A model generated the notes under the pieces. It saw only the letters and a list, made by a program, of their open reading frames with translations, searched no databases and had not been told where the DNA came from. A stretch of 53,264 nucleotides of DNA from Candidatus Omnitrophota bacterium (GTDB lineage Bacteria > Omnitrophota > Gorgyraeia > Gygaellales > JAMWDD01), in assembly GCA_028717645.1 (NCBI GenBank), contig JAQUNK010000007.1:1-53264 (forward strand). Reading direction: 5' to 3'. How positions within the stretch are numbered: the stretch's first letter is position 1; every line of letters begins with the position of its first letter. Positions 17,667-25,811 of the stretch are shown piece after piece. The position numbers and the translations under genes are program-made.

Positions 17667-19349
17667 TTATTCGAATTGCCTGAAATGCATGAGTTCTTTT
17701 TTATGCAGGATATATTTAAAGATCGTCTTTAATATCCCCAGCCCGTAGAGCACGGAAGGGATCAATTTTATGCTTGAGGCCTCATCAAAATAGCGCGTGC
17801 GGATAGGTACTTCTTCTATTTTTAGATAATGCGCCAGGCCTTGTGCAATGATCTCCGTATCAAAGACAAAACCGTCGGAATCCGCTAAAAAATTCACCGT
17901 ATTCAGATATTTGGCACTGTATGCCCGGAAGCCGCTGTGATATTCGGTCAGGTACGTCCCGAAGGCTACGTTCTCCAGCGCCGTCAGCAGGATATTGGCG
18001 TTGTGTTTCCATAGAGGCATACCGCCTTCCAGCGCTCCGCCCTTCATCATTCGCGAGCCAAAAACCGCATCTGCGCGGCCATCCTCTATGGGCCGGATCA
18101 ACTGCGGAATTATCGTCGGGTCATACTGGTAATCCGGATGCACCATAACCACGATCTCAGCGCCAAGTTCTAACGCTTTTTGATAGCAGGTCTTCTGGTT
18201 TGCACCATAGCCCTTATTTTTAGGATGTACGAATACTTTCAGGCCTATTTTTTTTGCTGTTTCAACCGTATTATCACGGCTGGCATCATCGACAAGAATA
18301 ATATCGTCAACAATGTCTTTCGGTATATCCTTTAACGTCAATTCAAGCGTCCTGGCAGCATTATAAGCCGGCAGGACCACTATCGTTTTCATTTTTTTTC
18401 TTTCGCCGAATTCCCTTCTTTCATCATCGTCGATATACCTTAAGGACCTTTTTTTCTTCGCGTATACCTCTATCTGGTCGTATAAATTCAATTTGACCAA
18501 ATGCCCCTTGGGTAAAATATTCAAGAAAGACATAATGATACGGCAGGCCGGGTTATCGTAATCCGAAAGCCGCTTCTTCCAGTAGTCTACACTGAAGACC
18601 CGGGCATGCGACCTGAACTTAATTGCCTTAAAGCCCGAGGCAATGAGCATTTCTTCGAGCGTCTTCCTGGAGAAATAGAACAGGTGTGCCCTTTGTATCC
18701 CCCACCAGCGGGCCTTTAAGATACGGCTTAAGAAACTATCGATATCCGGTGTGGATATACAAAGCACACCGTCCGGCTTGAGTATCCTCCTTACTTCATT
18801 CAGGGTCTGGCGCGGATCGTATAAATGTTCGATGACATCCGACATCACGATAGCATCGAAAAAATTGTAGGGTAGTTTTGCCTCTTCCAGTGTACCTTCA
18901 TAAATGTTTTCCAGGTTCAATTTTCCCTTGCAGTAATCTATCGCCCATTTGGACATCTCTACGCCGTAAACGTCCCATTTCAGGCGCCTGGCTTCATCCA
19001 GGAAGAATCCGGTCGAACAACCGATCTCCAGGATCTTGCCCGTGGTCCTGAATCTAGAGAGTTTTTTTAGGATGATCTTCGCAGCCTTGCGTCTGCCACT
19101 CTCCTCGGCAACATAGAGGTCATCCTGCATCTGCTTATATGCTGCGGCGATCTTCTCTGCCTCTTCGCGGGGATTTACATAGACAAACCCACATTTCCTG
19201 CAACGCACTATCCGGCCGGGTGAACTCTCCAGAGAACTCTGTGTGATCTTATATGCATAAGGTTCATCAACAGTTTTGTCCGGATGAGCAAGGTTATAAA
19301 CGACCTCATAGAGATTAGAACCACATAAAAGACATTTGGTCTCTTTCAT
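17667..19349 (-). CDS. Fused SAM methyltransferase / family 2 glycosyltransferase
   Basis: 560 residues with two enzymes in one frame. The N-terminal part has a zinc-ribbon (CLLCG at 6-10, CRKCG at 50-54). It continues into a class I methyltransferase with [15 protein letters not shown] (106-120) and a conserved [11 protein letters not shown] (169-179). A charged linker (about 297-319) leads to M320 and a DPM1/GtrB-like GT2 domain: [13 protein letters not shown] (324-336), [14 protein letters not shown] (348-361) and the acidic HPDYQYD (404-410). The product is probably a modified lipid-linked or cell-surface sugar. It overlaps the upstream DUF2079 gene by 4 bp, suggesting a joint envelope-glycan role. 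M320 could be a separate internal start, but no good ribosome-binding site precedes it. Confidence 0.85.
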   Translation of the reverse strand: MKETKCLLCGSNLYEVVYNLAHPDKTVDEPYAYKITQSSLESSPGRIVRCRKCGFVYVNPREEAEKIAAAYKQMQDDLYVAEESGRRKAAKIILKKLSRFRTTGKILEIGCSTGFFLDEARRLKWDVYGVEMSKWAIDYCKGKLNLENIYEGTLEEAKLPYNFFDAIVMSDVIEHLYDPRQTLNEVRRILKPDGVLCISTPDIDSFLSRILKARWWGIQRAHLFYFSRKTLEEMLIASGFKAIKFRSHARVFSVDYWKKRLSDYDNPACRIIMSFLNILPKGHLVKLNLYDQIEVYAKKKRSLRYIDDDERREFGERKKMKTIVVLPAYNAARTLELTLKDIPKDIVDDIILVDDASRDNTVETAKKIGLKVFVHPKNKGYGANQKTCYQKALELGAEIVVMVHPDYQYDPTIIPQLIRPIEDGRADAVFGSRMMKGGALEGGMPLWKHNANILLTALENVAFGTYLTEYHSGFRAYSAKYLNTVNFLADSDGFVFDTEIIAQGLAHYLKIEEVPIRTRYFDEASSIKLIPSVLYGLGILKTIFKYILHKKELMHFRQFE

Positions 19350-21238
19350 TTTATCCCGCCCAGGGTGATCCTTTCCTCTCTATCCGTATCGCCATTTATT
19401 TTAAGAAGGAGTTTGTTATAGTATTCGAAAAAACCCATCTTTATTTTATACCCGCCCTCGCCCAGCGGCGCGGGAACGGTAAAAATTATTTTTTCCTTGA
19501 ACAGCTCATTGGCCTTCCAGCTGTTGGTGGGAAATATCCGGTAGCAAATAGGATGGACTACGCGCCAGACCAATACATCAGAAGCATTTACTATATCTAC
19601 AAAAATATTGATGTCCCTTTCTGTAGGCCTGAGCGATTCCCAGTAAAGAGTAAGCTCGTAGGTTTTCTTATCTTTACCGGAATTACTTAAATTATACCCC
19701 AGAAGTTTTATGCTGTCCTCGACGATAAATCCGGACTTATGCAGCGTCTCGCCATCCAGGCCTTCTATGGGCCGGCACAATTCTAATTTCGCCCCTTCCT
19801 GCCTCTTAAAAAGGGCAATGCTCCCTTCCAAATCCTGCAATTTCCATTGAGAGTTTAAAAAGAATTCCTGATTGTTCTTATAATTCAACGGATAATAAAA
19901 TCCGCGGAAGGTGAGGAAATCATTGAAATCTATCAGGGCATAATCGACCGTAGCGGGCAATACGTATTTCTTATTGGATAGTGTATAGAACCCCGAATAG
20001 ATGTGGTGGAAAGAATACAGGTTCTTCCGGTGTGTCAGGCGCGGCAGGAATTCGAATGTCGCCACGACCGATGCATCCTTAGGTATTTCAGCCAAAAATC
20101 CTTCTTTCTGTTTATCCAGGAAATCCGCTTTGTAGACGGAAATGAATTTCGGCAGCATCCAATGCGGGCCGTATAATAAGTTGGCCAGGCAGATCATGAA
20201 CAATAAAAGGATCTTGATGATCCGCTGATTCAACATTACCCAGCGTGACTTGCATAATAATTTTATGCCGTAAGCAAAGCCCACGAAGATAAACGGCAGC
20301 ATTTCTGCAAGATAGTGGTACTGGATAGACAGTTCAGATGGCCTGTTGGAAAGAATATGCTGCAGGAAAAAAGGCAAAGCAGGCAACAATCCATAAATCC
20401 CCGCCAGCGGCAGGAAAGAAACGGGGAAAAATATTTGGTAAAGGTATCTTAAGGTGTGCGCGCCGGATAATCTCTGCAGGAATAGATCTGGCCTGGCCAG
20501 GAGATTAGAGATTATCTCACCCGGCGTCCTCCCCCAGTCGGCGTAAATAGTAAGGAATTGGACGGTATTGTTATTGAAAAAAGAGATCAGCTTCAAGGCA
20601 AGGATAAAATATACCGCACCCATTACTATAGGAACGATGACCCACTTTAAAGGCCTGCGCCGAAAGGCCGCCAGAATACCGAACATCACAATCGCCAAAG
20701 GTATATTTTCCTGGCAGAACATCGCTAATAACGCAAAAACCAAAAACCCGGAAAATGCGCCAGCCTCGTAAAGATAGAATGCCATCATCAGGAAAAAAGT
20801 AGCAAACGCCGTAGGATGGAATTCAAATAGGTTGGTATAGCCTAAGGCCGGGTACAAAAGATAGGCAATAGCGATAAGCAGCGCCCAATTCTTATCCAAT
20901 ATTTTTGCGGCCAATTTGAACAAAGGCACTGCTGCCAGGCCCAGGGCAAGGGTCTGCAGAATAAGCAGAAATAACGGGTGGTTAAAAATTGCATAAAGCG
21001 GTGCGATGAGGAACAGGATCACGTTCATGTGGTTACCTAAGAACGGGATGCCGAGGATAGAGTTGAATACCGAGCCATGCAGGATATTCCACATGGAAAG
21101 ATCGTGTACCGCCAGGTCAAAATCATAATAACCGAAGGAAATGAATTTCCTTATGCAGACCCAGCTAAAAGAAGCGGTATAAATAAATACGGAAAGCCAC
21201 AATAAAAAATTATGCGATAATTTGATCTTCGTTTTCAT
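19346..21238 (-). CDS. DUF2079 polytopic membrane protein (GT-C-like)
   Basis: A 630-residue protein with roughly ten hydrophobic helices in its first 370 residues and a soluble C-terminal part of about 250 residues. The N-terminal segment YYDFDLAVHDLSMWNILHG and NHMNVILFLIAPLYA match the DUF2079 family, which is thought to have a GT-C glycosyltransferase fold. The tail (about 470-630) looks like a beta-rich domain (KLLGYNLSNSGKDKKTYELT). No catalytic role has been shown for the family. It overlaps the methyltransferase-glycosyltransferase by 4 bp, so a role in building a surface glycan is plausible. A terminator separates it from the gene upstream. Confidence 0.82.
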   Translation of the reverse strand: MKTKIKLSHNFLLWLSVFIYTASFSWVCIRKFISFGYYDFDLAVHDLSMWNILHGSVFNSILGIPFLGNHMNVILFLIAPLYAIFNHPLFLLILQTLALGLAAVPLFKLAAKILDKNWALLIAIAYLLYPALGYTNLFEFHPTAFATFFLMMAFYLYEAGAFSGFLVFALLAMFCQENIPLAIVMFGILAAFRRRPLKWVIVPIVMGAVYFILALKLISFFNNNTVQFLTIYADWGRTPGEIISNLLARPDLFLQRLSGAHTLRYLYQIFFPVSFLPLAGIYGLLPALPFFLQHILSNRPSELSIQYHYLAEMLPFIFVGFAYGIKLLCKSRWVMLNQRIIKILLLFMICLANLLYGPHWMLPKFISVYKADFLDKQKEGFLAEIPKDASVVATFEFLPRLTHRKNLYSFHHIYSGFYTLSNKKYVLPATVDYALIDFNDFLTFRGFYYPLNYKNNQEFFLNSQWKLQDLEGSIALFKRQEGAKLELCRPIEGLDGETLHKSGFIVEDSIKLLGYNLSNSGKDKKTYELTLYWESLRPTERDINIFVDIVNASDVLVWRVVHPICYRIFPTNSWKANELFKEKIIFTVPAPLGEGGYKIKMGFFEYYNKLLLKINGDTDREERITLGGIK

Positions 21239-21252
21239 TGTCGGATTAACAA

Positions 21253-21302
21253 ATAAAGCCCCTGCCGCTTTGCTTCGTAAGGCGAAGCTGCAGGGGCTTT
21301 AT
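21253..21302 (-). terminator. Rho-independent terminator after the small repeat-protein gene
   Basis: A 13-bp perfect stem (ATAAAGCCCCTGC at 21253-21265 with GCAGGGGCTTTAT at 21290-21302), with further pairing (GCTTCG/CGAAGC) in the loop. On the minus strand it runs into TTTATTTGTTAAT. It closes the long arg-lys-pan unit and insulates the DUF2079 gene. Confidence 0.85.
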
Positions 21303-21314
21303 CTATTCGTTCAG

Positions 21315-21560
21315 TTATCTCTTCTTTCTTTTCTTGGTGCCGCCTACCTTCATCTTTGCGCAGGAAACATCACCCTGCTTGTCGATGAAATAAAGGTAAC
21401 CCTTCTTTCTTTTGATGCCACACTTGGCTACCTTCTTGGGGCTGCCGCCCTTGGATTTACCACGGGCCATCTTTGCGCAAGAAACATCACCCTGCTTGTC
21501 AAGATAATATAGAAAACCCTTCTGTCTCTTCACTCCCACCTTGGCTATTTTTGTTGCCAT
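21315..21560 (-). CDS. Small basic protein with two tandem 27-residue repeats
   Basis: Unrecognised function. With the ATG at 21560 the protein has 81 residues and is very rich in Lys/Arg. Two repeats (residues 5-31 and 44-70, period 39) share about 20 of 27 positions, with core KGxLYxxDKQGDVSCAKM. Each has one Cys in DVSCAKM, and repeat 2 has an extra C47. It ends in a basic tail (TKKRKKR). The strong site GGAAGGAGG precedes the ATG; a GTG four codons earlier lies within that site and is rejected as start. It sits 31 bp after nadX and just before a terminator. The composition suggests binding to nucleic acid, or a small beta module like a nucleoid protein, but this is inference. Confidence 0.8.
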   Translation of the reverse strand: MATKIAKVGVKRQKGFLYYLDKQGDVSCAKMARGKSKGGSPKKVAKCGIKRKKGYLYFIDKQGDVSCAKMKVGGTKKRKKR

Positions 21561-21591
21561 TAGACTGTTCACCTCCTTCCATTATTAAATT

Positions 21592-22413
21592 TTAAGAGCC
21601 GACCCTTACCGGCTCTAAAATCTGTTTTAAGTTCGTAGCTGCGGATAGAACCGCTAAAAAGCTGGTCTTCGGATTTTCCGGATGCGGAAAATTTTGCGTC
21701 CGGCTATAGATCATTCCGGCGCTGGAATCGATTTCGACTTCATGTGTATTTGTTTTTGCTTTCGGCGAAGCAATGATACGCACCCGCGTTTTATCTACAC
21801 CTATTCCGGCCAGGCTTAACGCCGCGGCAACATTGATGTTCTGCGGAAAAAGCTTGACCGCAGCTCTAGCGGTGCCCGAGAAAAGCACTTTATCTTTTTT
21901 TATGTTCTTTAAGGAACCGAATTTATTTTCTACGAATTTAACACCGGTGAATGAACCAGCGGGTTTGGTAGTGGTAAGCGTGACTTTCTTGATTTTGGCG
22001 AAGCCGAGGGCCTTGAGCCCGTCGAGGCCGCAAAGGGCTCCGGAAGGGACGTATATCCTGCTTTGTTTTTTCTCAGCAAGCCTGAACAAGGCCGCGTGTT
22101 TCTCTACTATTCCACCTACGCTCATAATCATAATATCTTTCGACGCGCTCAGGACTTCCCTGGCAATTTCATAACTAAAGCGCATATGCGTAGCTTCGAT
22201 GACCAGATCCGACCTGGCAATGAGTTCCCGTCGGTTTTTTACAACAACATTATTATAACCTAACTTCTTTGCTAATGTAAATGATTTTTTCTCGTCGAGG
22301 TCATAAATTGCCGCGACTAACGCCTTACCCTTAAATCGCCCTTTTATGATCTTGGCCAGAGAACTGCCGATGGCGCCGCAACCGATTATCCCGATCTTAA
22401 TTTTTTTTGCCAT
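21592..22413 (-). CDS. nadX: L-aspartate dehydrogenase (NadX family)
   Basis: NAD(P)-dependent conversion of aspartate to iminoaspartate, the first step of de novo NAD synthesis in organisms without NadB. The 273 residues start with a Rossmann motif IGIIGCGAIGSS (7-18). The conserved SGALCGLDGLKA (122-133), NVNAA-like NINVAAALSLAG and the C-terminal HEVE...FPHPENPKTS segment fit the family. The gene overlaps the end of panC by 17 bp, indicating co-translation. nadA/nadC are not in the window, so the NAD role is family knowledge. Supply of an aspartate-derived intermediate for the neighbouring pantothenate step is an alternative. Confidence 0.85.
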   Translation of the reverse strand: MAKKIKIGIIGCGAIGSSLAKIIKGRFKGKALVAAIYDLDEKKSFTLAKKLGYNNVVVKNRRELIARSDLVIEATHMRFSYEIAREVLSASKDIMIMSVGGIVEKHAALFRLAEKKQSRIYVPSGALCGLDGLKALGFAKIKKVTLTTTKPAGSFTGVKFVENKFGSLKNIKKDKVLFSGTARAAVKLFPQNINVAAALSLAGIGVDKTRVRIIASPKAKTNTHEVEIDSSAGMIYSRTQNFPHPENPKTSFLAVLSAATNLKQILEPVRVGS

Positions 22414-23248
22414 GTATAATAATGTTGTCTATTAAACGCGTTTTTCCGAACTTTACCGCCAAGAGGAGCAAAATACTATTTTTTACATTTTTGACCGGCC
22501 CCAGGCCCTGTGGATCTACGGCGCAGATATAATCTATCTTCGCCCCCTTCTTTTCTTTGATCATTCCTGACACAGCCAAAATTACCTCGCGGCTGTTTTT
22601 TCCCGAGTGAAACATTTTTTTTGCCTTTGCCAGCGCCTGAGATAATATTACTGCATTGGCCCTCTCTTCTTTATTCAGGTAAACGTTACGCGAACTCATC
22701 GCCAGGCCGTCTTTTTCGCGCACTATAGGTAATATTTTTATTTCTACCGGCATATTCAAGTCGCTGGACATCTTTTTTATGATTATTGCCTGCTGCGCGT
22801 CTTTTTGCCCAAAGTAGGCTCTGGACGGTAAAATAATATTGAATAACTTAGCCACCACTGTAGCCACGCCCTTAAAGTGCCCGGGCCGCGATGCCCCGCA
22901 CAATACAGTACTTAAACCTTCTACTTCGACATATGTCCTGAAACCGGAAGGATACATTTCTTTTACCGGCGGATAAAATATAATGTCTACTCCTTCTTTA
23001 CGGCAGGCCAATGCGTCTTTCTTAAGATCCCTGGGGTATTTCTTAAAATCTTCTTTCGGGCCGAATTGCACAGGATTGACAAAAATACTTACCACAACCA
23101 GGTCATTATCATGCCGGGCACGGCGGATCAGGCTCAAATGCCCCTGGTGCAAAGCACCCATAGTCGGGACAATGCCAATGGTCCTTCCCTCTGACCTCGC
23201 CTTACTTAAAATTGTTTTGATCTTTTTAATGTTTCTAATTACCTTCAT
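22397..23248 (-). CDS. panC: Pantothenate synthetase
   Basis: Joins pantoate and beta-alanine with ATP to form pantothenate. The nucleotidyltransferase HxGH motif is HQGH (34-37) in PTMGALHQGHLSL. Further family motifs are VNPVQF, YFGQKDAQQ and the KMSKS-like MSSRNVYL. The length is 283. It overlaps folK by 4 bp (ATGA) and nadX by 17 bp. coaD, a later coenzyme A gene, lies elsewhere in the window near 51 kb. Confidence 0.97.
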   Translation of the reverse strand: MKVIRNIKKIKTILSKARSEGRTIGIVPTMGALHQGHLSLIRRARHDNDLVVVSIFVNPVQFGPKEDFKKYPRDLKKDALACRKEGVDIIFYPPVKEMYPSGFRTYVEVEGLSTVLCGASRPGHFKGVATVVAKLFNIILPSRAYFGQKDAQQAIIIKKMSSDLNMPVEIKILPIVREKDGLAMSSRNVYLNKEERANAVILSQALAKAKKMFHSGKNSREVILAVSGMIKEKKGAKIDYICAVDPQGLGPVKNVKNSILLLLAVKFGKTRLIDNIIIHGKKN

Positions 23249-23649
23249 AAAATCTCTAAAAGCGGCCGCATGACAAAATCGCGCCCGAATACTTTCGGGT
23301 GCGGTATCTTCAGTAATTTTGTACTTAATTTTTTATCGGCGTAAAATAAGATATCGATATCCATTACCCGAGGGGCATAGCGCGGATATCTTTGCGGCCG
23401 GCCTAACTTTCTTTCGATTGTTTTTAAGTGCCTGAGAAGAGACAGGGGTAAAAGGTGGGTCTTTATTTTTAATGCCGCGTTCAGGAATTCCCCCTGGCCG
23501 GCTGGGCCGCCGACCGGTTTTGACTCGATGACCCGGGATATTTTAATGATTTTCGTTCCTTTCAAATTACGGATTTCTCCGAGGGCAAGATCAAGCAACC
23601 TCTTCCTATTCCCCAGGTTCGTGCCTAAACCCAGATAACAAACCGCCAT
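23245..23649 (-). CDS. folK: Hydroxymethyldihydropterin pyrophosphokinase
   Basis: Transfers pyrophosphate from ATP to 6-hydroxymethyl-dihydropterin in folate synthesis. The 134 residues carry the standard start YLGLGTNLGN (5-14), ESKPVGGPAGQGEFLNAA (substrate loop) and the metal-binding signature RYAPRVMDIDIL. Its ATG directly follows the dapL stop (TAA-ATG) and it overlaps panC by 4 bp, so it is translationally coupled within the lysine/pantothenate unit. folP and folB are not nearby. Confidence 0.95.
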   Translation of the reverse strand: MAVCYLGLGTNLGNRKRLLDLALGEIRNLKGTKIIKISRVIESKPVGGPAGQGEFLNAALKIKTHLLPLSLLRHLKTIERKLGRPQRYPRYAPRVMDIDILFYADKKLSTKLLKIPHPKVFGRDFVMRPLLEIL

Positions 23650-24813
23650 TTAAAATATATTTTTTAGGCGTCCGAGCGCCTCAACTATTCTTTCTTTGGG
23701 CACGGTAAGCGCCATACGGATGTAACCTTCGCCGTATTTGCCGAAACCCACTCCGGGAGTCACCACCATATCCGCTTTCTCCAAAAGAAGCGAAGCAAAG
23801 CGGATAGAATCGTATTTTTTATCGGGAATTTTTATCCAGACATAAAAAGTGGCTTTCAGCGGGTTTAACTGCCAGCCTAAAGAACGTAGCCCCGCTAAAA
23901 GCGTATCGCGCCTTTCCTGGTAAAGCCGGCACATATTTTTGATATGCGCATCCGGCCCGGTCAAAGCGGCAACACCAGCCAATTGTAAGGCAGAAAAGAT
24001 CCCCGAATCGATGTTAGATTTCACTTTAGCCAAGGCTGCCACTAGATCCGCATTTCCACAGGCCCAACCCACGCGCCAGCCGGTCATATTATAGGTTTTA
24101 GACAGAGAATGGAACTCAATGGCCACGTCTCTTGCCCCCTCCACCTCTAGGAAGCTCGGCGGCCGGTAACCATCATAGCTCATCTCAGAATAAGCCAGGT
24201 CTGAAACCACAATAAGTTTGTTCTTTTTCGCAAATTCAACTACCTTCCGATAAAAATCTTTGTCCGCTACGGCGCCAGTAGGATTATTCGGGTAGTTGAT
24301 AAAGATCAATTTTGCTTTTTTACGGACAGCCAAAGGGATTTTTTCTAAATCCGGTAAAAAACCGTTGGATTCGCGCAGATCCATCAAATAAGGTTTCCCG
24401 CCGGCAAAGATCGTCCCGCCTTTATATGGAGGATAGCAAGGATCAGGCACCAGCGAATAATCGCCTTCATTAAGAAAGGCCAAGGGAAAATGGGCGATCC
24501 CTTCTTTCGAACCGATCAGGGGCAGAACTTCTCTATCTGGGTCAAGTGCTACTTTAAAGCGTTCTTTATACCAATCGGAAATTGCGCGGCGCAATACCGG
24601 CATTCCCTGGTCCAGCGCATAGCGATGATTCGCCGGGTCGAGGCTCGCCTGATGTAAAGCCTCTATAATATAAGCGGGCGTGGGCTGGTCAGGGTCGCCT
24701 ACACCAAGATCAATGATATCGCGGCCTTCTGCGCGCGCCTTCCTTTTCGCCTTATCTATCTCTAAAAATAAATACGGCGGCAATGCATTCAATTTTTTTG
24801 AGAGTTTAAACAT
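23650..24813 (-). CDS. dapL: LL-diaminopimelate aminotransferase
   Basis: Makes LL-DAP directly from tetrahydrodipicolinate and glutamate, replacing the DapD/C/E steps. It is a PLP fold-type I enzyme with K239 in SLSKTYNMTGWR as the Schiff-base lysine, plus YPNNPTGA (174-181) and GVGDPDQPTP (37-46). I place the start at ATG 24813 (MFKLSKKLNALPPY, 387 residues). The open frame continues 28 codons upstream, but those codons are an inverted-repeat element and resemble no aminotransferase N-terminus. With dapA, dapB, dapF and lysA next door it completes the aminotransferase route to meso-DAP and lysine. An aspartate-aminotransferase function is the main alternative, disfavoured by context. Confidence 0.93.
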   Translation of the reverse strand: MFKLSKKLNALPPYLFLEIDKAKRKARAEGRDIIDLGVGDPDQPTPAYIIEALHQASLDPANHRYALDQGMPVLRRAISDWYKERFKVALDPDREVLPLIGSKEGIAHFPLAFLNEGDYSLVPDPCYPPYKGGTIFAGGKPYLMDLRESNGFLPDLEKIPLAVRKKAKLIFINYPNNPTGAVADKDFYRKVVEFAKKNKLIVVSDLAYSEMSYDGYRPPSFLEVEGARDVAIEFHSLSKTYNMTGWRVGWACGNADLVAALAKVKSNIDSGIFSALQLAGVAALTGPDAHIKNMCRLYQERRDTLLAGLRSLGWQLNPLKATFYVWIKIPDKKYDSIRFASLLLEKADMVVTPGVGFGKYGEGYIRMALTVPKERIVEALGRLKNIF

Positions 24814-24940
24814 AATTTTTACCTGTACGCTAGCGGGTGGCTGCTGATCCAGGGCCCCTGGCCGCGCGCAGGCCGCCGACGAAGTGCGGTCGAGCACGGA
24901 CGGGGTGGATCAGAGACACCCGCGCCCTGTTAAAAATTAT
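24812..24940. repeat. Inverted-repeat element between dapB and dapL (CTGATCCA family, locus 2)
   Basis: The core arms are GCGGGTGGCTGCTGATCCA (24833-24851) and TGGATCAGAGACACCCGC (24906-24923). An outer pair, ATAATTTTTA (24812-24821) and TAAAAATTAT (24931-24940), brings the dapB stop codon and the dapL start/ribosome-binding region into one long hairpin. The arms match those at 4826-4920 and 28779-28826. The interior is GC-rich with GCAGGCCG blocks like those near 5012. Confidence 0.75.
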
Positions 24941-25650
24941 CTGTTCAACACATCCTGCATTGAATACAGGCCCGCCGGCTTACCGGCCACCCACTTGGCT
25001 GCTTTCAATGCGCCCAATGCAAACAAGTCGCGCGAATGCGCCTGGTGTTTTATCTCAATGCGTTCGGAATTACCGCAGAAAATGATCGTGTGGTCGCCGA
25101 TAATATCTCCCAGCCTGATCGCGTGCGTAGGTATCTCTTTTCCTGTGGCTTCCTTTAAGACCTGGGCAAATTTCTTGGCTGTCCCAGAAGGTGCATCTTT
25201 CTTCATCTTATGGTGCGCCTCAACTATCTCAATGCTGTAATCCGGGCCCAATTTTTTGGCTATCTCAGGCAGCACGCTGAATAATACATTCACCCCTACG
25301 GCCATGTTCGGTGAAAATACTACCGGCACAACACCAGAAAGTTCCCGGACCTTTGCCAGTTGTGCATCGCTTAAGCCGGTCGTCCCGAGAACAAGCGCCT
25401 TTTTATATTTTCCGACGTAATCTAAATTTGCTTCTGTGGCCTCCGGCGTGGTAAAATCGACGAAGACGTCTATCAAAAGCATGCTGTCCGGGCCTGATGA
25501 GATCTTCAGGCCATTAAATTCCTTGCCGCTTAAAGGATGCCCTCTTCTTTCCAGGGCCAACATCACCTCGAAGGCCTTGTCTTCGCGGGCCAGCTCAATG
25601 AGGCGCCGGCCCATCTTACCCGCTGCGCCTGCTATACCCAATTTTATCAT
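24937..25650 (-). CDS. dapB: 4-hydroxy-tetrahydrodipicolinate reductase
   Basis: NAD(P)H-dependent second step of the DAP pathway. It has a Rossmann start IAGAAGKMGR (6-15), TTPEATEAN and VLGTTGLS (88-95), and the catalytic EAHHKMKKDAPSGTA with H146/H147 and K151. The length is 237. The start chosen is ATG 25650, with AAGGAG eight bases upstream; a TTG two codons earlier is too close to that site. It follows dapA after a 161-bp gap filled by an AT-rich palindromic element. Confidence 0.97.
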   Translation of the reverse strand: MIKLGIAGAAGKMGRRLIELAREDKAFEVMLALERRGHPLSGKEFNGLKISSGPDSMLLIDVFVDFTTPEATEANLDYVGKYKKALVLGTTGLSDAQLAKVRELSGVVPVVFSPNMAVGVNVLFSVLPEIAKKLGPDYSIEIVEAHHKMKKDAPSGTAKKFAQVLKEATGKEIPTHAIRLGDIIGDHTIIFCGNSERIEIKHQAHSRDLFALGALKAAKWVAGKPAGLYSMQDVLNR

Positions 25651-25670
25651 AATCAATGCTCCTTGCTTCC

Positions 25671-25807
25671 AAAATCCGAAATTCTAAATCCGAAATTCTA
25701 AACAAATTCGAAATTCAAAATCACAATTTCCCAAACTGAATTGTTTATGATTTGGAAAATTCGGATTTGGGATTTGTTTCGTATTTCGATATTCGGATTT
25801 CGGATTT
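25671..25807. repeat. AT-rich 137-bp near-palindromic element
   Basis: The left side repeats AAATCCGAAATTCT twice, and the right side ends in ATTCGGATTTCGGATTT, its approximate complement. The centre has AATTTCCCAAA / TTTGGAAAATT arms. It has no open frame and lies between dapA and dapB. It looks like a MITE-type or mobile palindromic repeat. Confidence 0.7.
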
Positions 25808-25811
25808 ATCA

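Noticed and set aside
21315-21572. Direct repeats considered as a CRISPR or satellite
   Set aside because: Only two units, in frame, in a gene with a strong ribosome-binding site and terminator; this is protein-level duplication.
24814-24897. 28-codon N-terminal extension of dapL
   Set aside because: Encoded by the inverted-repeat element and unlike any aminotransferase N-terminus; the ATG at 24813 gives the expected start.
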